Source: Marsupella aquatica
Taxonomy: Eukaryota > Marchantiophyta
Direction: 5' to 3'
NCBI GenBank assembly: GCA_973895155.1
Contig: OZ316892.1
Location: 12,648,001-12,712,000, forward strand
DNA length: 64,000 bases
How positions within the stretch are numbered: the stretch's first letter is position 1; every line of letters starts with the position of its first letter. The position numbers and the translations under genes are program-made. Below the pieces are notes generated by a model that made no database searches, was not told the DNA's origin, and saw nothing but the letters and a program-made list of their open reading frames with translations. This document shows positions 29,371 through 42,706 of the stretch, piece by piece.

Positions 29371-31947
29371 GGGAGATCTAATGGTCCAAAAATTAGTGTA
29401 AGAAAATTAGATAAGGAATGTTTCTTGCTCTCCTTCAAACGGTGACATTGGCCACCCTGGCAAACAACGAAAAAACCTTTTAAAATATTCCAAAGTGGAC
29501 CCCCCATATACTAAAATCTGACGGTAAACTTTGAATATATGTAGATCTAATGGTCATTAATCAATCTAAAAAAAATTAGATAAAGAATGATTTTATTCTA
29601 CTTCACACAGGTGGCATTGGCCGGTGGCAGTGGCCACCCTGGCAAGGGGCCATTGGCCAGCCTGACAAAAAATTAAAAAGTATTTTAAAACACTGGAGCA
29701 TTGGAGCGGACTCTCTGTACATCTTGAACGGTCAAAGTTTGGACTTATTTTTTAGGTTGGTATCTTTGACCGGGTGTCATACATCATCCTGTGGTGTACG
29801 GTGGGGAAGGAACAAACGGGTTCTTGGGATCTATTTTGACGGATTAGGATACGAGCAGTCCGCAGTCGAGTACAGTAGGTACCGTAGTGTCATCTCGGTT
29901 GGCTCAATAAATAAATCATTACTAAAATGTCGCCCCACTAGCAAATTATTGTGGGTCCTTTGTGACGCTTTGAAAGAATTATGTCATGTAAATTAAAATA
30001 TTCTAATCATTGTGTACGGTATACATTGTTTTTTAGATTGAAAAATGTGAATCGGAGAATTATGTACTGGCTTTGTCTTGTTTTTTAACGACCAGTGTCC
30101 ACCGGTCTGGGATGAACAAAATGATATAATTTTTCATTTTCTTTAGTACATTATGGACAATGGCTGTTTAAAATGAAAAATAAGGAATGTCTAGGGAGGT
30201 CTTGCCTTGTGAAGGGGTGGCGATAGGGTAGTAGGTGGGCAGAGCAGCAAACACTAATTGCAAAATATTTATTGTTTGTATGGGAGAAGTTAGAGTCACT
30301 ATACTTGGTGCATTGCACCATACCTTTGACCAGAGGTTCTTTGGGGTTTGTGTGATTTTTTTGTATTGAACGGAGTCCTTATCTCCTTGTGTCTGTCCCT
30401 TGTCGCCTTCTTTAAATAGAGAGTGTCCATGGCACTTCAGAGAGCTCAGGTATTCACTATCCTTCACATAGCCAAGGGAGTTGGTTTTAGGGCAGTTAGT
30501 GGAATTTTTAGTTGCTTCCTTCTGTTTCCCCTTGGCCTGTAGGCCTCTTCGGTCTACTCTGGGTTTTCCCCTATTCCTTTTCCCTTTATTGGGTTGCTTT
30601 GCCTGTTTTTGTTCATTTGCACTGTTAAATTATGGTATAAAGTCTTCATTGCAATTCCCTGCAAGACACTGGTATAATATTTGAACCCAGTATTGTATCC
30701 TACTTTGTTTGCTCTGGTTATTAATCAGGCATCTTAGTTTTGATGCCTGGGACTGTCGCACAACTGCTTTACCTCATGGCCATAGAGATAAAAAAGCATG
30801 GACTCTCAGAATGAAAGTGTATAGGGAGTTGAACCTCATATCATAGATGTGGAAGTCTCATCAGCTCAATCATAATGATGTAAACCGGGTGTTAAACACT
30901 CTCCAATAGACATCATTCTGGAGCCCCGGATAATTGTGGCAACTAAGGTTAGAGTTTAGACCCAACTCACATGTGTGGGTCCTAAAAAATGCGGCCCTTG
31001 GCTGCAACAAAAGATCAGGAAAAATGTAGATCTTTGATCACAAATGGGTCTTATCAAGTGCAGCATGGCATGAACTCAAGCAGTTAGTGTCCCTTTTTGT
31101 CCCTCACAGAGGCAATAAGGGCACAGCAAAGTTTCCAGTGCCACACTTAAGCAACATGTAACTTTCTGCCTTTTGTCTTACATGAAACTTTGAGATTAGG
31201 ACCTCAAGGGCTGGAACCTTTCCGGCCCTTGCCCTTGGAAGTGCTAATTTATGGCGTCTGGCCTGGCACACAAGGGGGTAACGGCAATTTTCTCTCAGCG
31301 GTTTGTATGCTGCCGTCAGTCAGGTTTAGGGCCAAATTTTCAAAGACCAATGACAAGCGAGTTGGCTCTCAGTGCCACACCTGGACAGACAGCAGCACTT
31401 GGCCAATCCACTCACCTTCTTGGATTGGGGCCAATGATAGAGAACCAAGGGTGACAAGTCCCTAAAAGTTTTGTGTAGAGTTTAGAGATCTTTGAGCTGC
31501 TCTTGCTTGCTGTTGGCAACTTCCCCTTACTGACAGGTGATAATCTTCAGTAGTTTGTAGAGCCCTTGCTTCTCTCAGGAATTTGTTATTCATGTGCTAC
31601 AAAATCTACTCTTTCCCGTGAGCATTTGCAATAATTCTCCTTTTTTCCAAACTTAGATGAGCTTCAAGCATTTCTCATATACAAGGACCAGTTTTTTAAA
31701 GCATTTTTTGTGCTTTGGAACCCTTTACTTACAGAACTTTTGGCACCCAACCATTAAAAATTGGAAACTTTGTCTGTCAAATCTGATTCTTTGTGGCCTG
31801 TCTAGTAGGAGCAACTAGTGTACCTAGTATTGTATTTTAATGCATAACTAGTTGTCAGAATATAGCATAAGATTTGAAGCTTTATTCCAATTCCAGCACA
31901 AATCATGAACCCCACAATGAAAATAGGTCATTGGTTTCTATGCACAC
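29370..31947. other. Gene-free region with degenerate dispersed repeats
   Basis: There is no recognisable coding sequence. The stretch 30480-30690 has a T/C-rich profile (CCTTGGCCTGTAGGCCTCTT, CCCTTTATTGGGTTGC) resembling 9360-9480, consistent with a dispersed element end. Around 29590-29660 GGTGGCATTGGCC and TGGCCACCCTGGCAA phrases repeat with small changes. Confidence 0.35.
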
Positions 31948-34900
31948 TCAATTGACTCCCAATCTAGGTCTCTTTGGACTTCTTTCACAAAATGAGTCTT
32001 GGTTTGCGAGTAACTCAACAACTTCAAGGCTTTTGTCATCCTTTGCTAGCTTTTCCACCAGATTGCCAGCAATATTTTGTGTGCCATCAGTTCCAAGGGC
32101 ACAATTTCCAATCGACTTCTCAATTCCAACTCCCACATCAAGACGGATTGTTTTGTCACTACTTTTCTTAATGATCTTATTTCTTTCTTGGTGACATGTT
32201 TGGTCCCGTTTGCAATCAGGTGGACTACATGAATCTAATGTTTGTCGTTCTAAGTTCCCACTGTTATATTCAGGCTCTGCCACACCAGATTCTTCAATCC
32301 CCTTGCAACCATTCTTCCCTTGGGAAGATGCCATGTGCTCATCATTGTCCTGGCTGTCAGTGTTGAGATCAAAATTGAATGATGGATTCTGATACTTAGA
32401 TCTCCATCCTCTAGAGTAGAGTCTTTTATATAAGTCCCCTGATCTTGTCACTGGTGACTGCTGGTGCAACAAGAAAAACAGATAGTGTCTTGAGTTACAA
32501 ATTATGTTACACAAACAGATTCAGTAATAATGCCCATGTCACCAAGAATATTATCATGTATGGGTAGATGGATTCCAGAATTCATGAAGTATGTTACATT
32601 CAATTTAGGATGTGTACATAGGTAAAAATGTCAAGGATCACAATTTAGAGCTCATTTTGTGCCTCTTCTCACATTGTTCAATCACCAGGATCAAAAAAGC
32701 AAGTAATACTTGAAAAACAAGCATGGTTACTAAAGCCTTGATTGCTTGAGCATTGTACCTGAGCAAGAGTACCATGCACTAGTTGATCCATTTCTTGTTG
32801 TAATTTTGTAACTTCAGACCTTATATATGCTTCAGTTAGTTGCTCCATTCCAGTCCCTTGGCCAACAGCAATTGTGTGCTCCAAACCATGAATGGTACTC
32901 TCAAGACTTCTGACCTGAAACAAGTCGCAAACAAAAGAAATGCACAGGGTTTCAAGGGACAACGATAGCATGTTTAATGTTTCCTTTAAAAGCATGTTTA
33001 ATATTTAACTTTATACATCAACTTTTGCATAGTGGAATGCATGCAGGCCATTATTAAGTTATAGTTTCATCACTTTATCCTTGTTAGGTGGATTGGGGGC
33101 GGATTAAAGAAAGTGCTTTCAGATCTGCACAGCATCTTGTGATAGAGAACTGAGTTCCAAGAAGCATTTTCAATCACACCTGGATTCAAAAAGGGTGGAA
33201 GGATGATGTTGAACTAGGTTCACTACTGGGAACTATTGACAGGGCTAACCCATTCATCATTCAGGGTTCCTGCCAAGCATACTCTAGTGGACAAGACAAC
33301 TTGGTCACAAGGTCTGTTCAGATTGAGATGGAGCAATGTTGAGAAATCAAGAGATTCCATGTAGACTGCAATGTAGAAACCTCCAAGGCAACAAGCAGGT
33401 GAACCACCCCTGCCATCCAAAAGTCTAGATGAAAGCTCCACACCAACTCTTTACTGTGTTGGTAAGTCTTATCACAGACAAGCTTTACACCCGAAGTTTG
33501 AATAACATGCTTAACATGACCACAAGGTGGTCACAAGGTGGGAAGGGGGGTTGGGGGATTGGGAGCACGGAGGCAATAAGTCCTTTTCTCTCAATTAATC
33601 CAAGGCAATCCAAAGTGCTCCAAACGAACATACACTATACAAAATGCATTACTGTCAAGGTGGGGCCAGGGAATGTTGAAAGTAAAAGGGCACTAAGGCC
33701 AGGAAACCACCAAGGAGGTGCTGTAACGAAATGACAGAAGTGGACCTATGACAAGGATTTTGATGTGGCCCACAAAAGGACTGGTTTCGCCTACAGCAAA
33801 ACCCTCCTTGGCCCCTCTCATGTACAGTCAAAAGAATCCATTCTAGGAAAATCTATAGCTGAGATTTTATCAATGTAGAAATATACCCTAATATATAGGC
33901 CCGATGATTTTGGGCCGCTACGTGGTTATTGTGCGTGTGGCCCACCCAAAAAGAGAATCCACATTATTTGACCCAGTAAACCTTTGGGTGGAGTTAACCT
34001 GTGTGGTACAAGGGCATACACAGTGCACATTACTACGAGAAATTTCAATCTTCAGTGCATATCAAATATCAAATATCAGCAATATTGAGATTTAGAGGGA
34101 ACTCTAACTTTTCATTCCACTTAGAGTTGTAACAACCAATCCTTGTGCACTTGCAAATCTTGATGCAACAGCAAAAAACAACATTTCATTGCACAAGCAG
34201 CACTGGGAGCAGCCCTTCGCTGGGTCAAACAAATATGTGCAAGTAGGCCTGGATGTCAAGGTGACCGCCCTGTTACACCTAGCCATTATAAAGGAAATCT
34301 CTGGGGGTATTGTACAGTAATTTCAGCATGAAGCCCTCTTTCCATTCACCCCCTCGTCACCCCTTGCTTCCGTTATGGCAATTGGGGGTGACACACAAAA
34401 AGTGTAGTGTTCCAACAAAGGTACACTTTTTGTTGACCCCCCCCCCCCCTCTTTTACCAAAAGGGGGTAGAGGGTGGCAAAGGGGGTGAATGGACAATTG
34501 CTCTCACTACATGCATCAAAATAGCTGAGAGAAAACATCAGTAATGGGGCCCCCTCTCTTGGACCATCCCTACCTGCATCAACCTGCTGACCAATTTCCA
34601 CTGGTTTTCCATAGCTATAACAGTATCACGGCAAGCCTCATTGAGACCAATGCAGACCTCAAGATAGACTACATTGCACAACCAAATTTCATGTGCCAAG
34701 CGGCTCATGTCATTCTATATATGACACTCTATATATGACACTGCCAAAGAACAAAAGCCCCAATAGGGGATATTGGACCACATATCCTAGGCCAATAAGA
34801 GACCCAATAATGTGGTCCAATAATGGGGGAAAACAAGGGATAGGGAGACCAAATAGCCAAAAAGCCCCCACAAGGCCAAGGGACCAAAACCACTTAAGCC

Positions 34901-35142
34901 CTTCCCAGCTAATAAATTCAAGAGCTTGGTAAAGCTCATGTCATTCGGTCATGGTGAAGGAGAAGTGTACCAGGAATGTCGTCTATATGTACCTTGCGGC
35001 CAGGCCATCGCTTAAGCCCAAATTTACGGCAGGCTTTCTTGAGTGTCGTTTGAGAGACTCCAAGTTTTTTGGCAGCGTCTACTACACTGAGATGAAAATA
35101 TATAGAGAGATCGGATAGCTTCAGATGATGTGCTCCAAGACC
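31948..35142 (-). CDS. RWP-RK domain transcription factor (N-terminus unresolved)
   Basis: Three exons join in frame. 35142-34993 encodes GLGAHHLKLSDLSIYFHLSV, then DAAKKLGVSQTTLKKACRKFGLKRWPGRK. 32914-32759 continues VRSLESTIHGLE and a coiled-coil-like helix. 32460-31948 (acceptor could be three bases earlier) ends the protein with stop at 31948. The RWPGRK signature preceded by a helix-turn-helix identifies the RWP-RK DNA-binding family, whose plant members act in nitrogen response (NLP) or egg/gamete identity (RKD). This short protein, with no GAF or PB1 domain seen, is closer to RKD in size, but its helix sequence is not a clear RKD match. The last exon contains FNFDLN, an EAR-like repression motif, and a C-terminal basic SPKRPR nuclear-signal-like motif. 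Intron 1 is 2.1 kb. A possible first exon lies at about 35457-35413 or longer, unproven. Confidence 0.85.
32915..34992 (-). other. 2.1-kb intron of the RWP-RK gene with repeat insertions
   Basis: The intron separates RWPGRK from VRSLEST, which are contiguous in family members. It holds a poly-C tract (34437-34449) and, at 34740-34930, a CCAATAAT/AAGGCCAAGGGACC-rich stretch resembling inverted copies of the dispersed T/C-rich element. These suggest the intron grew by insertions. Confidence 0.6.
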
Positions 35143-36563
35143 CTGCACAAGCAACGGTTCAAATGTTGAAGATCTGTATCTCTTGTGTGACAGAGCCCAA
35201 CACCAGCACAATTTGCATGCAAAGCTTTGGATGATGGGATCGATGAAGCTGCTTTTTCAACCTAAGCTCCAACTAGCATTTCCATACGAGTAGGATTCTT
35301 CCGTTACGTAGACCCTTTGCTGTCTTTTGTTTGGATCGAATCCCAAACTAAGAAAGTTCGAATCCCATGCGCACATGATTTTTATTGGTAGCATGTATCG
35401 ATGTTCTTGTGTTCGTTGCATGTTCCAGGACCTGACCGAAGGCTTTCCACTTGTCATGAAATATGTGGCACAGTTTCTTCCATCCGCTCCCTTCCGATTG
35501 GCCTAGTGCTACACTTGAACTCTTGATGTAGCAGTTCAGCCTCTGGAATCTGAAGGCCTAACCTCAACGTCCAAAGAGAAGCTGAAAGAGTGCTTTGGTG
35601 AAAAGTGTTCAGGTGCCCGCCTGTGTTGCCCTACCGGTTGGACTACTCGTAGACATAGCTATGTATGAGATTCAAATTGTCGTAACTTACTTTTTGCTAG
35701 GTCGTCACGACATCAGAGTATCTTGACGTAGTGCTCTGACATGCAGTGAGTTCGATATTTACAACGATTCGTTCAGTTCCTGTCTCTTACCGGCGTTCTT
35801 TCACGAGCTATAGCGAACGTCATCCAACTTTTTCAAACCCATTATTGTGAGAACAGGTAGTTGTCTAATCATTCATGTACAAAACCTACAAATGAACCCT
35901 TTCATGCACTATGTGCCTACTATGCCTTAACTAGACTGCAGATGACTTAGGCAACATTTAGTGCCATCATTGCGTCGATTAAATTCTCTGAAGAAGAGAA
36001 ATTCGAGTTCGACAATGTGAATCGTATGAACACCCATGAGGCTTTATATGGAGTTATTTCAATCTTTAAACTAAAGAAAAGTGAAGAACAAATCACGGAA
36101 CAACACCCATTCCCAAAAATATTCCGAGGATGAGTTGTGCACGGAAAGTGACTAAGGACGAAAAGCGCATTTCTGCTCTGTAAGTTTGCCGAAGGCTAAT
36201 TCAAAAGCATGAACATATCTGGACTAGGCAGAAGGAATCATTGCATATAAAATTTCGTTTTTGTGCTCGTCTTCCCGGACCTACAAGTGATACTCAACTA
36301 ATGCTCGCACTTACGACAGTGCCCAGAGTCCCAGCTTGTTGCGGCCCACAAATTTGCTCAAATACCATGCTTTTTTTTTCTGTCAGTTTATGTTCTGAAT
36401 CAGCGATCGGGTCACGGGAATCGAAACCATTCGCTTTATCAGAGAGTGGGTCGCTCCAAATTCACAATCTTAGATGTTCAGATCAGTATGGACAATCATA
36501 GATGCTCAGAATCCTCTCTTGGCAACATACTGTACAGGCGAATTTGGGCTCCTTAGGTAGATA
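35143..36563. other. Upstream region of the RWP-RK gene
   Basis: The missing 5' exon(s) of the RWP-RK gene should lie here. One minus-strand frame from ATG 35457 runs 66 codons and could splice at a weak donor after ...RQQRVY (TAC|GTAACG) in the phase needed by the exon at 35142; this is a guess. Beyond about 35460 nothing is recognisable. Confidence 0.35.
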
Positions 36564-38586
36564 CTAGTTAAAATCTTTGAAGAAGTACATGCAATCATCT
36601 AGGTTTACAATTTCCAGAAGTGTTGCAGAATCAGGCTTCATTGGTTCATAATTGCGCACCGTTTTGCTTCTTCTATTGACGAAGAAAATGAGCTCAGATC
36701 TCCCGTGCAGAGTCTCACTTTCAGGACAGCCATTCGAAGGAGCTGACGCAACAATCCTGTCTGCCGGTGACGACGGGTCCATTTTATCCTTCTCCTCAGA
36801 GCCGCTAACTGAAGCCTCATCAAAACCATTTCCGGAGGAGGAACGACAGTCGGACCTTATCTCAGAGCCGTCCAAGGCTTTATCTGTGGTGTGGGGGCAA
36901 TGCGTGTCCTCAACTTCACTGCTACAGGGAACATCCTGTGCGGCATTTGAAGAATCGATGTTGTTGTGCGGGAAGTGTTGGCCAGAAACCGACGGACAAG
37001 AAGCTACCCTGTTATTTCCAGGAACGACTGCTCGTAAGTGTGAAGCCAGGAACTGGGCCAACGTAGAAGCTATGTTGTCTGTCGGTGTGCCGCCACAAAC
37101 CATACTAGTTGGAGGTATTACCGGTAACCTCCTAAGGAGAGCTGCTGCAAAACTATGGAAACCTGGGACTGGAGTAGCGTTGCCAAGGTATTGGGAGCAG
37201 AAAAGATTGCAGGTGCCATTCACAGTAGTGGATCGATTTGAAGGCAAAGAAGATCCTTTCACCAAGAAATGGGCGAGTTCCGCAGGGCTCGGGGTGGATT
37301 TGGAAGTCATGAGTGCCACCGGGGCGTTACTTTTGCTTACTACGGCTCCGTTAAATTGATTCGAGTTTGGATGAGGAGGAAGAGCTTCATGCTGACCATT
37401 GAAGTCTTTAGCTAAGTTGCCTTTCTCCTCAAGAAAGGCTGTGGGAGGATTGGGATCGGGTGATGGGATGGTTATTTGCAATCTTCTAAGCGAAGGTTCT
37501 CTGCTTGCTACCCTACGCTTGAACAAAACAGGCACAGGCTTAAGGCCAGGAATACCTGACGGGATCTCCTTGACAGGAAGAATTGGCATTGACCTTGTTA
37601 AACCATATCTATTTGAGGGCTGTGAGGTCCCATCATTCTGAACGTTTGATTTAGACTGGCTCGTAAGTGCCATTGTGATAGGTGGGCCTTTCTCAACTTC
37701 ACGGCGGCCGCTAGAAGGCACAGGAGATCTGGAAGGGATAATGATTGCCACCAATCGCTTGTCACCCATACATATGATCACATCTTCCAGCGTCGCGTCA
37801 ACATCCAACTCTTCTGGTTCGGATCCATCAGGCCTTGCTAGCTGCAAGCGCTGAATCCTATCATTCTCGCCAATAAATTCCAGGCGTCGAGCATTTCTCT
37901 GGCATAAACCAATAACATAGAAGAGAACCTGAGAACATTTCCCTTTTACGCTACTGAAACACTAGCTTCACGAACAAATGTGAGCAATTGCCAAGAAAGA
38001 CCTTCACTGGCCGAAACTGACGACTTTCCTTTGGTCAATTTTGGGTTCGATTTGTTCATTCCCCTTTCTGACATTCTCCATCGCAAACAAAAGCTCAGAC
38101 TATTATTCACATGGAGAATGAATCTCATGAATGTAGTTCAATATTACGGACGTTCTTCAGATCATAGGAGTTCAATCTCAAGTGATTCCTTGTTAAAATT
38201 TCCGGTGTGAATAATAATACCACTCCGTACCACAAATATGTGAATCTGTGCCACTGGCAACTTGGTCAAGGGATCACTCAGCAGAGCACGAATACAGGTT
38301 ACAAATCTACTCTGTGGAAAATGTCACATCGAATACCAGATGCTGGGATAGGCAGGATACGAAACTTTTAACCAGGACACGGAGAATGTCTAGAGACATT
38401 ATGTCTGTCTAAAGCAAAACCAAAAATACCCTGTACCTGAATGACCCTGGCGAACTCCTCGACGGTTTCGTGGACATAACGTGCAGAACTCCACTGGCGC
38501 CCGCGCACTGAGACTGTGAATTTGACTTTCTCATGTAGAACAGACTTTCCCTGCGCAAAACCCTTTCCAGCCATCAAAACTGCCAT
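36564..38586 (-). CDS. Two-exon protein of unknown function
   Basis: Exon 1 is 38586-38437 and exon 2 is 37928-36564, joined at a GT-AG intron between codons (RVIQ|VLFY), giving 504 residues. The N-terminal ~115 residues look like a compact domain: KVKFTVSVRGRQWSSARYVH, ETVEEFARVIQVLFYVIGLC, and later LDVDATLEDVIICMGDKRLVAIII. The alternating hydrophobic pattern suggests an alpha/beta fold. The remaining ~390 residues are Pro/Ser-rich and probably disordered, with a conserved-looking central segment PVPGFHSFAAALLRRLPVIPPTSM and an ordered C-terminus (LIFFVNRRSKTVRNYEP ... DDCMYFFKDFN). No signal peptide, membrane span or catalytic motif is seen, and I do not recognise the family. The long frame and clean junction make it a real gene. 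Confidence 0.8.
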
Positions 38587-39580
38587 TTCGAGTGACACTG
38601 TGTGCCGTTCTCAACCTCCTCAGCGAATCAAGATTTCCCGAGCAACACCAATTGTGCCGCTGTGTGAGGTGGGCCGGGCCGTCTGCCCGCTGTTGCCATT
38701 ACCGCTCAAATTGATTACCAGTGCTTCAGCTCGTTTGGATGAGGAAGGAAAAGGTGCATTCACGAAATGCTGATCGCAGACTGCATTTCTTAATTTATGA
38801 TACAAACAGGATGTCGATAGGACTGTGCTCTCCCAGTTCGTCTGATTGTGTTCCACTTCACCTTTCGTTCTGTGGATGAGTTAATGACTAGGTGTTACGG
38901 CTTGACGAGATGCTGGCAAGATGCTCAGACACTAAGATAGACAGCACCACTTGACTAACCTGCGGTTATGAAGAATGGAAATTGTCGGCCCCAAAGGTCA
39001 CCAACGCGCGATCCCCGAAGACCACTTCAGACTAATGCCAGCTAAAGTTGCTTGACCAGGGAAGCATCTGGAAGGTAGTGAGGGAACACAAAAAATCACC
39101 TAATGCACTGAAAAACCAGATGGGAACTTCCGAGGATCAGAGAAAAAACTCGCGGGTCCCGCAGTCCGCACACAGTCGGATAGATTACAATTGGTCAGCA
39201 GCCCCGACCTTTGAACAACCCTCGGAAAACTGGTTGAATGAGCTTAGCACATGGGTAACAACGTAAACAGAGGACGTCCCGATTAGAACGAAATTCTGAA
39301 AACGCTATAGACTGCCTAGATGTTGAATGTGCAATCGGGCAACGGCGGTAATTGGAATTGCGAAATTCCGAGAGAGGCATTCAAATTGCAACTACTCATC
39401 ACGGCGGTCTTCGAGACTGACCATGTAGCGAAGTGACAGAGCCAGCCCCGCAACGTTTCGTTCTCTGTGGAGACGTTGAAAACGAACAGTGGGGCGATTT
39501 GGTTTCAAGCGAGGGACAGAACAGACGGTACTAACTACCACTCTCGCTCAAACGGCGCTCGCTCAGAGTCTCTCGTGTTG

Positions 39581-39757
39581 ATTCCAGGTATAAGATTGCG
39601 GAGTACAGAAATGGTGGTGGCTCCTTTCCTTTCCTTTCCTTTCGCCAGTTCAGAACGGTTGTCGAGGCTGCGACATTTCCAGGTATAAGATGAGATTGCG
39701 GAGTACAGAATGGCTCCTTTCCTTTCGCCATTCAGAACGGTTGTCGAGGCCGTGACA
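39581..39757. repeat. ~90-bp tandem duplication with TTTCC microsatellite
   Basis: CCAGGTATAAGATTGCGGAG, TACAGAATGG, a CCTTTCCTTTC tract, and CAGAACGGTTGTCGAGGC occur twice (39583 and 39679). The CTTTC tract is longer in the first copy. Confidence 0.85.
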
Positions 39758-39854
39758 CGGCAGTTACCCTTTCCTTCTCCCGGCTCTTCTAGAATTAGTT
39801 CCAACGATTTTCCAACGCCTCGCACCCCCGCTCACCCGCGACCCAACCTTTCTC

Positions 39855-39924
39855 CTCTCCTCTCCTCTCCTCTCCTCTCCTCTCCTCTCAGCTGAGCTTA
39901 GCTTAGCTTAGCTTAGCTTAGCTC
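39855..39924. repeat. Adjacent CTCTC and AGCTT pentamer microsatellites
   Basis: About six CTCTC/TCTCC units (39853-39889) are followed directly by about five GCTTA units (39895-39921). The CTCTC tract matches those near 28.1 kb and, in complement, near 1.68 kb. Confidence 0.85.
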
Positions 39925-40384
39925 ACTTCACGTCGACAACACTTCTGTTTGGACTGAAAACAAATGCTCTTTGTCGTCAATGTGTTTTTCCCTACACATT
40001 AAGTCGGAACTCGGATGGTATTTTGTCCTGTCCTCAACTAGCCCTGACTACCCGTTTTGAAGGTACAGACGTGGACAATACAATGTAACAAAATATATTA
40101 TCTATTAAACATTCTTTACATATTGTGGCCCTAGAGTCACTGTCTAGAAATTTACCGTGACCGTAACTTCTCCTCTGCGCTTTATAAGATGTGGTTCTTC
40201 TAAATGTGGTTTTTCTGTGTATTAAGGGGTCTCCAATATCATGGGCAGGCAGTCTCACTGCAGTCTGGGTTTAGGTTTGGAGGGAAGCAGCAAAGCGAAC
40301 ACATGCAGATGGCAGAGGCTAGCCTGCACAATTGTGTCAATTTATGCTGGCCACTTCCCCCACCAAGTCCTGGCTGTTATAGGA

Positions 40385-40815
40385 ACCAAAATAAACTCAA
40401 AATATCTGGGAACTAGTCAAACCCACCTGCAGGACACATTAAGTGCACGGGCACTGACCAAAATAAACTCAAAATATCTGGGAACTGGTCAAACCCACCT
40501 GCAGCTCACATTAAGGGCACGGGCACTGGCCCTGTCCCGTGGAAGTGCCCATAAAGTGGCTTAAAAGTGAATTAGATTGATACATGGTTCTTTTCTATGT
40601 ACCGTATGGATCTCAAATATAGTGGCCAGAAAGTGAATTAGATTGATGCATGGTTTTTCTACGTATCCTATGGATCTCAAATATAGTGCCCATAAAGTGG
40701 CCTGAAAGTGAATTAGATTGATACATGGTTTTTCTATGTATTATATGGGTCTCAAATATAGTGCCCATAAAGTGGCCCGAAAGTGAATTAGATCGATGAA
40801 GAATTTTTCCAAGTT
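40385..40815. repeat. 72-bp tandem repeats of two related types
   Basis: A first unit (ACCAAAATAAACTCAAAATA, TCTGGGAACT, CAAACCCACCTGCAG, CACGGGCACTG) occurs at 40385 and 40457. A second (CCATAAAGTGGC, GAAAGTGAATTAGATTGAT, ATGGTTTTTCTATGTA, GGATCTCAAATATAGTG) occurs four times from about 40549 at 65-75 base spacing. A decayed relative of the second type lies at 40195-40240. Confidence 0.8.
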
Positions 40816-42706
40816 TATTTTTCTTATGTATTATAGGGGTTCTAAAACCTAGACCCCCTTTGCTCTTCCACGGGGTAGGGCCAGTGCCCTAAAGTGGCCC
40901 ACAGGAGAATTCAATTCATAGATAAACTTTTTGAGTTCATTGTTTTCGGTTCCATAACAGCCAGGCTGCAGTGGCCATGGAGGAACTGTGAATCTGACAA
41001 CACAAATGTGAAGGCTAGGCTCAGGTTACTCCTGTCATTCTTTTAGTCTAAACCCAGACTTGTTGTGAGACTGCCAGCTGGCTATATGTGAGCTCTCCCT
41101 ATTAACTCCAGTTGTATTTTCAAAAGTGATGCACCCATGACAAGTTTTACACTCACTTATTGACACCTGGCGGCTCCCATAGACAGACTCCTTTTACACT
41201 TTCACTCATTGACAACCCGCAACTCCCATAGACACAACACATTTTACACATTCAGTTGGTGACACGTTTTCTTTCCAAAAAGTTTTCCAAGGGCCATCCA
41301 AAATTATTTTCTCATATTTCCATTCCAAACAATTTTGAATACGTACATTTTGATTGCAATAAAATTGACTTTCAAACCAAGAACACTTTGACATTCAAAG
41401 CTTTGAAGATCTCTTAAACTTATGGTTTAGAAAGTAAATTGAATGCCTAGACTTGTATTGCAAGCTTGAATCTAGGAAAACTACAAAACGCCAACCCAAG
41501 CATGCATTCATTTTTCCCACTCTTCTTAGACCACAAGATCTTCGTTTAAATTTTTTATCTGAATAGTCTTTATGTGCAAGACAAGAAATTCATGTCTCCT
41601 TAATTAGAACAAAATTAAATTAAGTCCGAAATGCTTTTTCGATGAAGGTTAAATTGTTTTACGTCGTAATTACTATCTATATTTCCATGAATTCAGACAC
41701 TGCGTCCTATCGATTAAAACATATGGCAAGAAGACTCTTCGAAAGAATATGTAGACTGTACATCTTGTGATTTCTAGTCGTTCATCAGCGCCAAATGATT
41801 TCCATCTTCTCTCATAAATGGTGAACTCATGAAGATTTCCATGTAGTTTATTGCATTCATGGCTTTCTGTGCTGGCGAGTCTTTCTAACGGCCGTGGAAC
41901 GCCTGAGCACTTCACATCTTTCATACATTGTGTCTGTCTAAAAGCCGTGGAACGCCTCAACTTTCATAGATTGTTATCACGAGGTTAGTCTCTCTATTAC
42001 TACATCAGAAGCAGTCCATTTTGCTTAGTTCACTCAGATGATGAATATTTCTCGACGTGTCTTCCCTGTGCATGCGTGCTGTATTTATATTAGAGTAATG
42101 GGATCATGAAGAATTTCCACGTCTACAGGGATTATTTTTCTTCCTTTCTCGATATCAATTTCAAAGGCGGGAGTAGAATGCACTTTAAGGTAATTTGGCA
42201 GGCAAGTCAGGGAAGTACGGGATATATACACCAAACTGAAGCACCATATCAAAAGGACATGACCTCTGGCACCTGACCCCTGCACACATCAAGGATTAAC
42301 CAAAGACGCGGCGCAAATTACAAGTAGGAACAGGAGGTTCGGTTCTCATATTGGGGTCAGTATTGATGGGTCAGATCACCCACATGACAAGGACTTTAGG
42401 TAAAGGTCCGCACTCCCCAGGTACCCCTTCAATGCTTCTGTCATCACCCCAAGCAGATTGTTTTGATTGCTTGCTTGCAGCAAGCACTGGCTCGAAGCAC
42501 CAAAACAGTGATATGACTACAAGAGCAGATAAAAAAACTTGCGTCTATCCACTACAATCGAACTCTTGACTACAAAAATCAACTAATGGACATGACCGAA
42601 AGATTTTCTATTGTCGTACTAAGCTAGATCCAAAAGTTTTCCACGTGCCGAAAGAAATTCCTGCCACCGCTTCGCACAGTCCAACTCCTTTTCAATTTTT
42701 AATGCT

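Larger units (their letters stand above)
38587..42706. other. Intergenic region with several young tandem repeats
   Basis: This lies between the 5' end of the unknown two-exon gene and the 3' end of ferritin. It holds the repeats listed separately and otherwise AT-rich sequence with no recognisable gene. Near 41700-41960 a GCCGTGGAACGCCT phrase occurs twice (41891, 41943). Confidence 0.5.

Noticed and set aside
36652-37359. Plus-strand open frame of 235 codons
   Set aside because: It is the antisense of the two-exon unknown protein, whose spliced frame is much longer and has a clean intron.
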